64,000 bases of DNA from Arenibacter catalasegens (GCF_002909235.1 NZ_PHQQ01000004.1:144973-208972), one strand, 5' to 3'. Shown: positions 26,279 through 36,649, counted from the stretch's first letter. A program made the numbers and translations. Notes: a model not told the origin generated them from the sequence alone.

Positions 26279-28639
26279 ATGGCAGACTCCCAGGAACAAA
26301 TAAATCTCCTTTTAGAAAAGCTCGAACTATTGTTAAGGAGACAGGACGAATTTTCAAAGGAAATAAATACTTTACGCACAGATATCAATTCCTTAAGAGG
26401 ATCCAAAGAAGATGCAAGCCTCCCAGAAGTAATTTCTTCTATGCCCCCAGTGCAAGGCAAAGAATTGACTGAAAAGGTATTGCCAACTTCACCAGTAGTT
26501 TCTCAGCAAAAAAACACCAATGCTGGAAATGATCTGCCTAGAGCAAAAAACACACCAAAATTAAAATCGGATATTGAAAAATTCATAGGCGAAAACCTTA
26601 TCAATAAAATAGGTATTGTTATTACTGTAATCGGGGTAGCTATTGGTGCAAAATACACTATTGAACATGATCTTATAAGTCCACTGACAAGAATAATTTT
26701 AGGCTATTTGGCCGGAGCTGGACTCTTGGGGTTTGGAATAAAATTAAAAGTAAAATACGAAAATTATAGTGCTGTATTGGTTAGTGGCGCCATGGCCATT
26801 TTGTATTTTATAACATTTGCGGCCTATAGTTTCTATGCACTTTTCCCTCAACTATTGGCCTTTGCAATTATGGTTGTTTTTACTGTTTTTACAGTCGTGG
26901 CTGCCTTAAATTATAATAGGCAGGTCATTGCCCTTATCGGCTTGGTAGGAGCATACGCCATCCCATTTTTGTTGAGTGAAGGTTCAGGGGAAGTGAGGGT
27001 TCTTTTTAGTTATATGGGTATCATCAAGATAGGGATACTAATTATCGCCTTTAAAAAATATTGGAAACCGGTATACTATTCGTCTTTTGGTTTAACATGG
27101 GTCATGTTCCTTTTTTGGTACCTGATAAATTATAAAATGGAGGACCATTTCGGAATAGCCTTGACTTTTTTAAGCCTATTTTTCATTATATTTTATTTGG
27201 CCTTTTTAGGCTACAAACTACTTCAGAAAGAAAAATTTGGGATTACGGATGTAATACTCCTGTTGTTGAATTCAATTATTTTTTATGGGTTGGGTTATGC
27301 CATTCTAAGCAGTCATGAGACAGGAAAACAACTCTTGGGATTATTTACTTTAGGAAACGCGTTAATACACTTTGCCGTAGGTATTTTAATCTATCGTCAA
27401 AAATTGGCTGATGTAAATTTGTTTTATTTTATTATTGGTTTGGTCTTAGTCTTTATAACCATTGCTGTACCTGTTCAACTAGACGGAAATTGGGTGACGC
27501 TGTTGTGGGCGGGAGAGGCCACTTTATTATTTTGGATTGGGCGATCTAAAAATGTGCCTATTTATGAAAAACTATCTTATCCATTGATGATATTAGCCTT
27601 ATTGAGCATTTTTGAGGACTGGTCGTGGGTTTATGGTAGATACGTTCCGGAAATAAGTGGAACAAGGATTACTCCCTTACTTAATATTAATTTTCTAACC
27701 TCATTACTGATAATATCCGCTTTTGGATTCATGTACTGGATTGATTTAAAGCATAGGTATTCCTCCACAATTACATCAAGGAACACTTACTTGACAATAA
27801 TCTCCAAGTCCATTCCCATCATTTTAGGGCTAATAATATATTTTGCATTCAGGATAGAAATAACTACTTATTGGAATCAATTATACTTGGATTCCGCTCT
27901 CGTTATTTCGCCAGAGGGCCAAGAACACCCAAATTACCTTTGGAATTACGATATTAGAAAATTAAGTAATATTTGGACCATTAACTATACCTTATTGTTT
28001 GTCTCGGTACTTTCCATCATTAATATTAAAAAAATAAAAAATCAACAATTAGGTGTAATCAATATAGTTTTAAATTGTCTTGTTATTATTTTCTTTTTAT
28101 TTGTCGGGCTTTATGAATTAAGTGAACTGCGGGAAAGTTACCTGTCCAGTAACACCAGCGAATACTATCAGATTGGTGTTTGGAATATTATAATGCGATA
28201 TGTCTCCTATGTTTTTGTTGGTATTACGCTACTCGCCACTTATTATTACAGCAAACAAGAATTTCTAAAGCTTCGTTTAAACCTTGGCCGTGATCTTTTA
28301 TTATATATTTCAATATTATGGATTTCAAGCAGTGAATTGATCAATTGGATGGATTTATTCGAATTTACACAGTCCTATAAATTAGGTCTTAGCATATTAT
28401 GGGGGCTTTTTGCACTACTTCTCATAGTTTTGGGAATTTGGAAAAACAAAAAACATCTACGTATAATGGCCTTTGCCTTATTTGGAATTACCTTGGCAAA
28501 GCTTTTCTTATATGATATATCCCATCTGGATACCATTGCGAAAACTATCGTCTTTGTTTCATTGGGTATTCTATTATTGATTATTTCCTTTTTGTACAAT
28601 AAATACAAACATATTATAACTAATGAATCGGAGGAATAA
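26279..28639 (+). CDS. DUF2339 polytopic membrane protein
   Basis: A 786-residue inner-membrane protein. Residues 1-50 form a predicted coiled coil rich in Leu, Glu and Lys, then a Pro/Ser/Lys linker to about 100, then some 20 or more hydrophobic helices to the end. The region FIGENLINKIGIVITVIGVAIGAKYTIEHD is typical of DUF2339 proteins. Function is not established; these proteins are often encoded with a DUF3999 partner, as here, where the next gene overlaps by 17 bases. No catalytic motif is visible. Family assignment is confident. Confidence 0.85.
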   Translation: MADSQEQINLLLEKLELLLRRQDEFSKEINTLRTDINSLRGSKEDASLPEVISSMPPVQGKELTEKVLPTSPVVSQQKNTNAGNDLPRAKNTPKLKSDIEKFIGENLINKIGIVITVIGVAIGAKYTIEHDLISPLTRIILGYLAGAGLLGFGIKLKVKYENYSAVLVSGAMAILYFITFAAYSFYALFPQLLAFAIMVVFTVFTVVAALNYNRQVIALIGLVGAYAIPFLLSEGSGEVRVLFSYMGIIKIGILIIAFKKYWKPVYYSSFGLTWVMFLFWYLINYKMEDHFGIALTFLSLFFIIFYLAFLGYKLLQKEKFGITDVILLLLNSIIFYGLGYAILSSHETGKQLLGLFTLGNALIHFAVGILIYRQKLADVNLFYFIIGLVLVFITIAVPVQLDGNWVTLLWAGEATLLFWIGRSKNVPIYEKLSYPLMILALLSIFEDWSWVYGRYVPEISGTRITPLLNINFLTSLLIISAFGFMYWIDLKHRYSSTITSRNTYLTIISKSIPIILGLIIYFAFRIEITTYWNQLYLDSALVISPEGQEHPNYLWNYDIRKLSNIWTINYTLLFVSVLSIINIKKIKNQQLGVINIVLNCLVIIFFLFVGLYELSELRESYLSSNTSEYYQIGVWNIIMRYVSYVFVGITLLATYYYSKQEFLKLRLNLGRDLLLYISILWISSSELINWMDLFEFTQSYKLGLSILWGLFALLLIVLGIWKNKKHLRIMAFALFGITLAKLFLYDISHLDTIAKTIVFVSLGILLLIISFLYNKYKHIITNESEE

Positions 28640-29858
28640 ATTTATTGGCTTTATAATACTAATGGCCTGTTCTCTTTCTTATGGGCAAATGGAGCAATAT
28701 CAATACAAGAGATCAATCCAGGGAGTAAATGACCAATGGCATAACATACCATTGCCAGATGCTGTTTTCGGCAAGGTTTCGAGTAATTTATCCGACCTAA
28801 GAATTTATGGGATAGCGAGCAATAATGATACTATTGAAGTTCCCTACCTACTCCGTCTAAATTCTAAAAAAATTACGAGTAAGTCTATTGCTTTCAATAT
28901 GGTGAATACATCCCATAACCACAATGGCTATTATTACACTTTTGAGGTGCCTACAGAGATGGCTATTAACCATATAAAACTGGATCTTAAGGATAAAAAT
29001 TTCGATTGGAAAGTAGCCCTACAAGCTAGTCAGGAACAAACTGAATGGTTTACGCTAGTAGATGATTACCGTATTTTATCCATTCAAAATGGATTGACAG
29101 ATTATAAATTTACAACCCTTACTTTCCCTAATTCCAAATACCACTACTATCGGTTGCTCATTAAGAGTAATAAAGACCCAAATTTAATAGCTGCCCAAAT
29201 TTCGCATAATGAAATTATAGAAGGGATCTATAAAAACTATCCCGTAAAAACTCTAGACATTGATGAAAATAAAATAGAAAAAAATACGGAAATTATAGTT
29301 GATATAGGAAAATCTGTGGCTATTAGTGCCATTTCCTTTGGCGTACAAGAACAATATGATTTTTATAGACCAATTACTATATCCCAGATAATCGATAGTG
29401 TTAAAACTGAACAAGGATGGAAATACAATTATAAAACCTTACTATCAAGTACTTTGAGTTCGTTGGAAGAAGGGGACTTTAATTTCCAAAGTTCTATTTT
29501 GCAGAAAATTAAAATTACTGTCTACAATAGGGACAATCAGCCACTGACCTATGGAAATATTGAGGTAAAGGGTTATGCGCATGAGTTGGTTGCACGGTTT
29601 ACAAGGGATGCTAGCTATTATCTTACTTATGGCAATGATTATGATTCATTTCCTAACTATGATATTGCACAGTTTCCCGAAAATATCCCCGAAAACCTAA
29701 TTCCGTTAAAGGTGGGGAATGAAGAAATATTAAAGAAAACACCAATTTTAGAGAAAGAACCTATTTTTAAAAACAAGGCATGGTTATGGGGAATCCTTAC
29801 CCTTATCATAATTGTACTTGGATTGTTTTCTTTAAATATGATTAAGAAGAAGGATTAA
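28623..29858 (+). CDS. DUF3999 family exported protein
   Basis: A 411-residue protein with a signal peptide (cleavage near SYGQ), an all-beta periplasmic part and a C-terminal membrane anchor (about 386-406) ending in KKKD. The early stretch YKRSIQGVNDQWHNIPLPDAV and the domain layout fit DUF3999. Its start overlaps the end of the DUF2339 gene by 17 bases, implying coupled translation and probably a complex. Function unknown. No terminator with a T-run is seen downstream. Confidence 0.75.
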   Translation: MNRRNKFIGFIILMACSLSYGQMEQYQYKRSIQGVNDQWHNIPLPDAVFGKVSSNLSDLRIYGIASNNDTIEVPYLLRLNSKKITSKSIAFNMVNTSHNHNGYYYTFEVPTEMAINHIKLDLKDKNFDWKVALQASQEQTEWFTLVDDYRILSIQNGLTDYKFTTLTFPNSKYHYYRLLIKSNKDPNLIAAQISHNEIIEGIYKNYPVKTLDIDENKIEKNTEIIVDIGKSVAISAISFGVQEQYDFYRPITISQIIDSVKTEQGWKYNYKTLLSSTLSSLEEGDFNFQSSILQKIKITVYNRDNQPLTYGNIEVKGYAHELVARFTRDASYYLTYGNDYDSFPNYDIAQFPENIPENLIPLKVGNEEILKKTPILEKEPIFKNKAWLWGILTLIIIVLGLFSLNMIKKKD

Positions 29859-30403
29859 TTATAGAGTACCAAAGTTGATTTTTAGAATTTATTAAGGAAC
29901 TATTATAAAAGCTGGAACAATTCGTCTTTCCTTTAATCATATGTTTTTTTTAATTACCTAACGGTTGTCCATAATTTACAGCCCATAATAGCCATGATTA
30001 TGCAATTGTTAGGAGTTTAAAGGAGGATTAATTAGTCCCTAACTGAGACTATAATATGTATCCACGTCACTTATGGAATCGATAAATACCATACATATTA
30101 GCTAACTTATTGGAAATCTTGCCAATATTTATTGGTTATATTCGCTCAATATAATTGATAATTATTGCTAGTCTACATCTGGCACGAAACTTATTTCCAA
30201 TCAAATCATCAAATACTTTAGGCCTTAATACCTGCCAAATAAGTCCATTTTTTTGTTTTCGGATTAAATCGTTCCATATATTGATTTTCCAAAAATTTTC
30301 AATTGGGAAGCGCAACTATTCAGCTAGTAAATTGGTAGTGAGACAAGCCCATATACTCTCATTTAAATAAACATAAATTCTATATATTAATTTTTAATCG
30401 ATT
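29859..30403. other. Intergenic region before the dipeptidyl-peptidase gene
   Basis: About 545 AT-rich bases contain no frame I can support as coding. A perfect inverted repeat CCAATA-TT-TATTGG is at 30122-30135, of a size that could be chance. No TAnnTTTG box is clear near the 30404 start, so the promoter remains unplaced. Confidence 0.5.
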
Positions 30404-32254
30404 ATGACAAGAAACAAAATCACATTTCTATTTACATTTTTATTTGGAGTTCTATCCTTTGTTAGCGCCCAGAAAGGTGAAACTTTATCTGAAAAAAAAT
30501 CCATTCCTATTTTCGAGAACGGTGAGGCACAGGTCATAACTGGTTTTAGTGACGAAACAAAATGGATAACACATGATTTATGGGTTGAAACTGAATTTGA
30601 TACCGATGGGGATGGCAAAAAGGATAGAATGCATGTTTCGGTCACCAGACCCAATCAAACAGATACGGAAGGGCTTAAATTACCTGTAATTTACATAAGT
30701 AGTCCTTATTTTGCAGGTGTTGCCTCCAATTTACAGGAAAGTCTATGGAATGTAAGGCACGAACTGGGAGCCAGTACAGGGGACCGTGTACATCCTGAAG
30801 TGGTACGGACTGGGGAAAGGCCGGTTATTTCTAAATCCCATATCCAAACATGGGTACCCCGTGGTTATATAGTTGTGCATTCCTCTTCTCCAGGAACAGG
30901 GCTGTCCCAAGGGTCCCCAACAGTAGGTGGGGATAATGAATCCTTGGCACCAAAAGCGGTCATAGATTGGTTATGTGGACGTGCAAAAGGCTATACCGAA
31001 CCTTACGGCAAAGAAAAGGTAAGGGCTTACTGGTCTACCGGAAAAGTTGGTATGACAGGGACTTCCTATAATGGCACTATACCCTTGGCTGCAGCAACAA
31101 CTGGAGTTAAGGGCTTGGAGGCCATTATTCCAATTGCTCCAAATACTTCCTATTACCACTACTATAGATCCAATGGCCTCGTACGTTCCCCAGGTGGGTT
31201 TTTGGGTGAAGATATAGATGTACTCTATGATTATATCCATAGTGGAGATGAAAGCAAACGCCCCTATAGCAATAGGGTTGTTAGGGATACCGAAATGAAA
31301 AACTGTATGGATAGGATAACAGGTGATTATAACGATTTTTGGGCAGGACGGGACTATTTAAATGATTTAGGGCCCATGAAAGCTGCCATATTAATGGCGC
31401 ACGGATTCAATGATTGGAATGTAATGCCGGAACATAGTTATAGAATTTATAAAGCAGCCAAGGCCAAAGGCTTGCCCACTCAGATTTATTATCACCAAAA
31501 TGGTCATGGAGGGGAACCACCTTTAACCATGATGAACAGGTGGTTTACCCGTTATCTACACGATGTTGAAAATGGAGTTGAAGAAGATGCCAAGGCATGG
31601 ATAGTCCGTGAAAACGACGATAAAAAAAATCCAACACCTTATAAGGATTATCCAAATCCAGATGCGGCTCCCGTAACCTTATATATGGAAAAAGGAGCCC
31701 CTGAGAAAGGCGGATTAAGTACAAGTCAAAAAGTAGGCCAAGGTGTGGAAACCTTAGTGGATAACTTTTCGTTTTCCGGAGCCACTTTGGCCCAAGCCGA
31801 AAACACAAACCATCGTTTACTATATGTTACACCTATTTTATCAAATAATATCCATATTTCTGGAACTCCGAAAATAAGTATTTCCGTTTCTAGTAATAAA
31901 GCTGCCGCCAATTTATCGGTATGGTTGGTTTCCTTGCCTTGGAACGACAGAAAGAATGCCAAAATAACAGATAACATAATAACCCGGGGCTGGGCAGACC
32001 CGCAAAACCATAGCTCACTTACCCAAAGTGAACCATTGAAACCTGGGCAATTTTACAACTTAAGCTTTGAACTAATGCCAGACGATCAGATTATACCCAA
32101 AGGCCAGCAAATTGGACTTATGATCTTCTCTAGTGACAAGGAATTTACCCTTTGGCCCGAGCCAGGTACAGAATTATCCGTGGATTTGGATGCAACCACA
32201 ATTAGTTTACCTGTTGTAGGAGGAGAGGAAGCCTTTAAAACTGTTACGGAATAA
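30404..32254 (+). CDS. Secreted X-Pro dipeptidyl-peptidase (S15 family)
   Basis: A 616-residue serine peptidase with a signal peptide (cleavage near SFVSAQ). The S15/CocE alpha-beta hydrolase core carries the nucleophile S221 in GTSYNG, D337 in GFNDWNV and H368 in QNGHGG, a complete triad. The C-terminal part (about 430-610) is the jelly-roll domain usual for X-prolyl dipeptidyl-peptidases and related CocE hydrolases. It should release X-Pro dipeptides from peptides in the periplasm. A short calcium-like DTDGDGKKD loop occurs near residue 66. The gene stands alone and ends before a bidirectional terminator. Confidence 0.88.
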   Translation: MTRNKITFLFTFLFGVLSFVSAQKGETLSEKKSIPIFENGEAQVITGFSDETKWITHDLWVETEFDTDGDGKKDRMHVSVTRPNQTDTEGLKLPVIYISSPYFAGVASNLQESLWNVRHELGASTGDRVHPEVVRTGERPVISKSHIQTWVPRGYIVVHSSSPGTGLSQGSPTVGGDNESLAPKAVIDWLCGRAKGYTEPYGKEKVRAYWSTGKVGMTGTSYNGTIPLAAATTGVKGLEAIIPIAPNTSYYHYYRSNGLVRSPGGFLGEDIDVLYDYIHSGDESKRPYSNRVVRDTEMKNCMDRITGDYNDFWAGRDYLNDLGPMKAAILMAHGFNDWNVMPEHSYRIYKAAKAKGLPTQIYYHQNGHGGEPPLTMMNRWFTRYLHDVENGVEEDAKAWIVRENDDKKNPTPYKDYPNPDAAPVTLYMEKGAPEKGGLSTSQKVGQGVETLVDNFSFSGATLAQAENTNHRLLYVTPILSNNIHISGTPKISISVSSNKAAANLSVWLVSLPWNDRKNAKITDNIITRGWADPQNHSSLTQSEPLKPGQFYNLSFELMPDDQIIPKGQQIGLMIFSSDKEFTLWPEPGTELSVDLDATTISLPVVGGEEAFKTVTE

Positions 32255-32356
32255 CTATTTAAATTAGGAAAATGGTCTAGGGCAGGTTAGGTCTTCTTTT
32301 TGAAATTATTACTTTTATAGTAGCACTAGGCCCAGTTGCCATAATTACTCAAAAAG

Positions 32357-32395
32357 AAAACTCCTTTTTCCAATATTTATGGAAAAAGGAGTTTT
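32357..32395. terminator. Bidirectional rho-independent terminator
   Basis: A 15-bp perfect stem (AAAACTCCTTTTTCC and its complement) with a 9-base loop is flanked by A-run and T-run. It lies between the convergent dipeptidyl-peptidase gene and carB, so it can end both transcripts. Confidence 0.9.
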
Positions 32396-32443
32396 TAAAT
32401 TAAATAGGAAATAATATTTCCCTGAAATCCGTAAATATTGGAT

Positions 32444-35296
32444 TTACTTGCTCAAATACATCTTACGTCTAGAGTACAAATTGTAAAATTCGTCGTCCTT
32501 TAGACTGTCTATAAACAAAATGCTCTCCCCTGTACTCTTCATTTCCGGACCTAAATTCTTATTTACATTCGGGAATTTATTAAAGGAAAATACAGGTTGT
32601 TTTATGGCATACCCTTCCAGTTGTGGATTAAAAGTAAAATCTTTTACTTTTTTCTCACCCAGCATTACTTTGGTGGCGTAGTTTACATAAGGTTCCTTAT
32701 AGGCTTTCGCTATAAAGGGTACCGTTCTGGATGCTCGTGGGTTAGCCTCTATAATATAAACAATATCCTCCTTAATTGCGAATTGAATATTGATTAACCC
32801 TACTGTGTTAAGAGCCAAGGCAATCTTCTTGGTGTGGTCCTTTATCTGCTGCATTACAAATTCACCTAGATTAAAGGGTGGTAAGGTAGCATTTGAATCC
32901 CCGGAATGGATTCCACAGGGCTCTATATGCTCCATAATTCCGATAATGTAAACATCCTCTCCGTCACAAATGGCATCTGCCTCGGCTTCTATGGCTCCAT
33001 CCAAATAGTGGTCCAACAATAATTTGTTGTTTGGTATTTTACGTAATAAATCCACTACATGAGATTCCAACTCTTCCTTGTTGATCACTATCTTCATTCC
33101 TTGTCCACCCAATACATATGATGGTCTTACCAATAATGGGAAATCCAACTTGTCTGAAAGCGCCAAGGCTTCTTCGGCTGTTTCGGCTACGCCAAATGGG
33201 GGAAATGGAATATTGTTTTCCAATAATAAGTTTGAAAAACTTCCTCGATCCTCAGCTAAGTCTAATGCCTTAAAGCTAGTGCCGATTATTTTAATTCCAT
33301 ATTTATCCAATTTTTCAGCCAATTTAAGTGCCGTTTGTCCTCCAAGTTGAACAATAACGCCCTCTGGCTTTTCGTGTCTAATAATATCGTAAATGTGTTC
33401 CCAGAATACGGGCTCAAAATAAAGTTTGTCAGCGATATCAAAATCTGTAGAAACTGTTTCAGGGTTACAATTGATCATGATAGTCTCATAACCACATTCC
33501 GCTGCGGCCAATACACCATGTACACAACAGTAATCAAATTCTATACCCTGCCCTATACGGTTGGGACCAGAACCAAGAACTACAATCTTTTTCTTATCGG
33601 TTACAATACTGTCGTTCTCTACATATCTCTTCCCATCCGGAGTTTCTATTTCCGCTTCAAAAGTAGAATAATAATAAGGTGTCATGGCCTTAAACTCTGC
33701 CGCACAGGTGTCTACCAATTTATAGATCCTATTAACATTTAAGGCTACACGTTTGTTGTATACCTCACTCTCATAGCAATCTAGCATATGGGCTATTTGC
33801 CTATCAGCAAACCCTTTTTGCTTGGCTTCCAACAAAAGATCTTTGGTAAGTGTGTCAATGTTATAGTTGGTGATTTCCTTTTCAAGTTGATAAAGCTCTT
33901 CGTATTGCTTTAAAAACCACATGTCTATTTTCGTTATCTCATGAATCCTGCTCAGAGGAATGCCCATTTGTATGGCATCATAGATGACAAATACCCGATC
34001 CCAACTTGGAATCGTTAGTTTACTGATTATTTCATCATAATTGGTGTACCCCTTACCATCCGCACCAAGTCCGTTCCTCTTTATTTCTAACGACTGTGTA
34101 GCTTTGTGCAGGGCTTCTTGAAATGACCGACCAATGCCCATTACCTCTCCAACAGACTTCATTTGAAGTCCTAAAGTTCTATCCGAACCTTCAAATTTAT
34201 CAAAATTCCATCGTGGAATTTTTACAATAACATAATCCAAGGTAGGTTCAAATAAGGCCGACGTAGATTTTGTAATTTGATTACTTAGTTCATTTAAATT
34301 ATATCCAATGGCCAGTTTAGCGGCAATCTTGGCGATAGGATATCCTGTGGCCTTGGAAGCCAACGCAGAGGATCGGGAAACCCTAGGGTTAATTTCTATA
34401 GCAATAATGTCTTCCTTTTCATCTGGACTTACCGCAAACTGCACGTTACATCCCCCTGCAAAATCTCCGATACTACGCATCATATGAATGGCCATATCCC
34501 GCATTCTCTGGAAGGTACTGTCAGATAAGGTCATAGCCGGCGCTACAGTTATAGAGTCTCCGGTATGGATCCCCATAGGGTCCATATTTTCAATGGTACA
34601 GATAATGACTACGTTGTCATTCTTATCCCTTAACAACTCCAATTCGTACTCCTTCCAGCCCATTAAGGCTTTATCGATCATCACCTCGTGAATAGGAGAA
34701 ATTTCCAATCCAAGGCTTAGTAGCTCATCAAAATCTTCTGCTTTGTACACTATGGAAGCTCCTGCCCCACCAAGCGTATATGAAGCCCTGATAACCAATG
34801 GAAAGCCAAATTCTTGGGCAATTTCCTTACCTTTCAGAAAAGAAGTAGCGGTAGCTTGAGGCGCCATTCCTATGCCAATTTTTAACATTAGCTCACGGAA
34901 TTTTTCCCGGTCTTCTGTAATGTTTATAGCATCTATATCTACTCCTATGATTTTTACTCCGAAATCTTCCCAAATTCCTTTAGTATCCGCTTCAATACAA
35001 AGGTTTAAAGCTGTTTGGCCACCCATGGTAGGCAAAACCGCATCTATGTTGGGATGTTTTTCCAGAATCTCCCTGATAGATTTTGTAGTCAAAGGTTTTA
35101 AGTATACATGATCGGCCATAGTAGGGTCGGTCATGATCGTAGCAGGGTTACTGTTGATGAGTATGGTTTCTATACCGTCTTCTCTTAATGATCTTAATGC
35201 CTGTGTACCTGCATAATCGAACTCACAAGCTTGACCAATAACAATGGGGCCTGAACCAATAATTAAAATAGAATTTAAATCTTTTCTTTTCGGCAT
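32444..35296 (-). CDS. carB: Carbamoyl-phosphate synthase large subunit, lacking the MGS domain
   Basis: A 950-residue large subunit that makes carbamoyl phosphate from bicarbonate, ammonia and ATP for pyrimidine and arginine synthesis. Both ATP-grasp halves are present, beginning SILIIGSGPIVIGQACEFDYAG and IVVLGSGPNRIGQGIEFDY. It ends at about the point where the C-terminal MGS-like allosteric domain would begin; the E. coli protein has about 1073 residues. The stop is in a clean context, so this is probably the native form seen in Flavobacteriaceae rather than a frameshift. carA is not in the neighbourhood. It starts 45 bases beyond the rpmH terminator. Confidence 0.95.
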   Translation of the reverse strand: MPKRKDLNSILIIGSGPIVIGQACEFDYAGTQALRSLREDGIETILINSNPATIMTDPTMADHVYLKPLTTKSIREILEKHPNIDAVLPTMGGQTALNLCIEADTKGIWEDFGVKIIGVDIDAINITEDREKFRELMLKIGIGMAPQATATSFLKGKEIAQEFGFPLVIRASYTLGGAGASIVYKAEDFDELLSLGLEISPIHEVMIDKALMGWKEYELELLRDKNDNVVIICTIENMDPMGIHTGDSITVAPAMTLSDSTFQRMRDMAIHMMRSIGDFAGGCNVQFAVSPDEKEDIIAIEINPRVSRSSALASKATGYPIAKIAAKLAIGYNLNELSNQITKSTSALFEPTLDYVIVKIPRWNFDKFEGSDRTLGLQMKSVGEVMGIGRSFQEALHKATQSLEIKRNGLGADGKGYTNYDEIISKLTIPSWDRVFVIYDAIQMGIPLSRIHEITKIDMWFLKQYEELYQLEKEITNYNIDTLTKDLLLEAKQKGFADRQIAHMLDCYESEVYNKRVALNVNRIYKLVDTCAAEFKAMTPYYYSTFEAEIETPDGKRYVENDSIVTDKKKIVVLGSGPNRIGQGIEFDYCCVHGVLAAAECGYETIMINCNPETVSTDFDIADKLYFEPVFWEHIYDIIRHEKPEGVIVQLGGQTALKLAEKLDKYGIKIIGTSFKALDLAEDRGSFSNLLLENNIPFPPFGVAETAEEALALSDKLDFPLLVRPSYVLGGQGMKIVINKEELESHVVDLLRKIPNNKLLLDHYLDGAIEAEADAICDGEDVYIIGIMEHIEPCGIHSGDSNATLPPFNLGEFVMQQIKDHTKKIALALNTVGLINIQFAIKEDIVYIIEANPRASRTVPFIAKAYKEPYVNYATKVMLGEKKVKDFTFNPQLEGYAIKQPVFSFNKFPNVNKNLGPEMKSTGESILFIDSLKDDEFYNLYSRRKMYLSK

Positions 35297-35341
35297 TTTA
35301 CTAGTTATTTATATATATGAAAGAGAGAATTGGACAAAAAA

Positions 35342-35371
35342 AAGGTGCTACTTCGGAAAAAGTAACACCTT
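35342..35371 (-). terminator. Terminator after rpmH
   Basis: A 12-bp stem with one G-U pair on the minus strand and a 6-base loop is followed by a run of T. It lies between rpmH and carB and should limit read-through of the highly expressed ribosomal gene. Confidence 0.85.
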
Positions 35372-35397
35372 ATTATTTTAAAAAAATAATTCAATCA

Positions 35398-35559
35398 TTA
35401 TTTTTTGTGCTTCAGTTCCGAGGATACAGATAATTTCTTTCTTCCCTTTGCCCTTCTTCTAGCTAGAACTTTTCTACCATTGGCAGAAGCCATACGTTCT
35501 CTAAAACCATGTTTGTTTTTTCTCTTCCTTTTTGATGGTTGAAATGTTCTTTTGCTCAT
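35398..35559 (-). CDS. rpmH: 50S ribosomal protein L34
   Basis: A 53-residue basic protein, [20 protein letters not shown] at the start, with [19 protein letters not shown] in the middle, the classical L34 sequence. It has a short extra C-terminal tail ([13 protein letters not shown]) of the kind common in Bacteroidota. The start at 35559 is fixed by the universal MSKRT beginning. Transcription comes from the consensus promoter at 35640-35670. The gene is followed by its own terminator. It is not next to dnaA or rnpA here, unlike in many other phyla. Confidence 0.97.
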   Translation of the reverse strand: MSKRTFQPSKRKRKNKHGFRERMASANGRKVLARRRAKGRKKLSVSSELKHKK

Positions 35560-35639
35560 CGTAGCGTATTTTTTATAGTCTGCTTAAATTACTTTTGATA
35601 TTGTTTAAACTTTGCTTCAAAGACAGCAAAATCCGGCTG

Positions 35640-35670
35640 CAAATATACAAAGAGTTTTTGCATTGACAAA
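35640..35670 (-). promoter_or_regulatory. rpmH promoter, Bacteroidota consensus
   Basis: On the minus strand TTTG (35670-35667), a 19-base spacer and TATATTTG (35647-35640) match the Bacteroidota primary sigma consensus TTTG-N19-21-TAnnTTTG exactly. The implied transcription start is near 35633, leaving a leader of about 75 bases before the rpmH codon. Confidence 0.88.
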
Positions 35671-35727
35671 TCTTATTAAAAAAATATTTTTTTAGGATTG
35701 CCCACCCTAAGGCCCACAGGATTTTAT

Positions 35728-35735
35728 TACTTTTG
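35728..35735 (+). promoter_or_regulatory. -7 box of the DUF6263 operon
   Basis: TACTTTTG fits TAnnTTTG and lies 30 bases before the ATG at 35765, divergent from the rpmH promoter. No TTTG is found at the matching -33 distance, so strength is uncertain. Confidence 0.55.
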
Positions 35736-35764
35736 CATCGGCTTAACCTGAATGACACTTTAAC

Positions 35765-36649
35765 ATGAAGCGCTTTATATTTTTAATGGTTTGTATCCTG
35801 TGTAAAACGGGTGTTTTTGGACAAACCACATTGCAATATCACTTAAAAAAAGGAGATGTATTTAAGATTAAACAGGATGCTGAGCAGGTAATCATACAAG
35901 AATTGGATGGTGCTACTCACGAAATAGCCAATCATATTGATGGAATTTTAGAATTTAAAGTGCTTGGTGAACTTGTAAATGGATATGAGGTATCATTGAC
36001 TTTTAAGGATTTAAATCTAAAAATGACATCTAGTATCCAAGGAGAATTAATGAATGTAAAGGCCAAAGAGGTAAAGGAAGAAGATATGCAGTCCAAAATT
36101 TTCAATACTATATTGAACAATCCTGTGAAAATGGTTTTAGCCAAGAACGGTAATATATTAAAGGTTCAAGGCGGCGACAGCCTGGTTGCAAAAATGGCCA
36201 GGGCCTCGGGTTTGGAAGATGAATTCTCGATCAATATGATGAAAAAGTCCTTAGAAAATGAGTTTGGATCAGTGGCTCTGTCCAATAGTTACAAGCAAAT
36301 GACCTTTATTTATCCGGATAAAAAAGTTAAAGTAAATGATAAATGGGAAAACGCTTATGATGGTAAATTAAAAACTACCAATACATGGACACTGAAAAGT
36401 ATAGTTGGCAACACGGCAGAAATTAACGGTAAGGCTAATGTTGTAATGGATATAACGGATGCCAATACCAGTATGAAACTAAGCGGGACACAAACCACGT
36501 TGGTAACGACGGACACTACTTCTGGTTTTATTCTCAGTATGCTTGTAGAAGGCTTAACAACTGGGACCTCCACCATGATACAAATGGGTGACCAAGAGAT
36601 CCCTACCACTATAAAATCAAAAATTACGTACAAATTAATTAATAAGTAA
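35765..36649 (+). CDS. DUF6263 family exported protein
   Basis: A 294-residue protein with a signal peptide (cleavage after GVFGQ) and an all-beta pattern. It resembles the DUF6263 family: YHLKKGDVFKIKQDAEQ early, then repeated strands ending in TTIKSKITYKLINK. No enzyme motif is visible; it could be a periplasmic or outer-membrane-associated binding protein. It is followed after one base by a small membrane protein gene, so the two are probably co-transcribed. Function unknown. Confidence 0.7.
   Translation: MKRFIFLMVCILCKTGVFGQTTLQYHLKKGDVFKIKQDAEQVIIQELDGATHEIANHIDGILEFKVLGELVNGYEVSLTFKDLNLKMTSSIQGELMNVKAKEVKEEDMQSKIFNTILNNPVKMVLAKNGNILKVQGGDSLVAKMARASGLEDEFSINMMKKSLENEFGSVALSNSYKQMTFIYPDKKVKVNDKWENAYDGKLKTTNTWTLKSIVGNTAEINGKANVVMDITDANTSMKLSGTQTTLVTTDTTSGFILSMLVEGLTTGTSTMIQMGDQEIPTTIKSKITYKLINK

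Noticed and set aside
30155..30370. 71-codon frame in the region before the dipeptidyl-peptidase
   Set aside because: No similarity and no supporting signals; most likely chance in AT-rich intergenic DNA.
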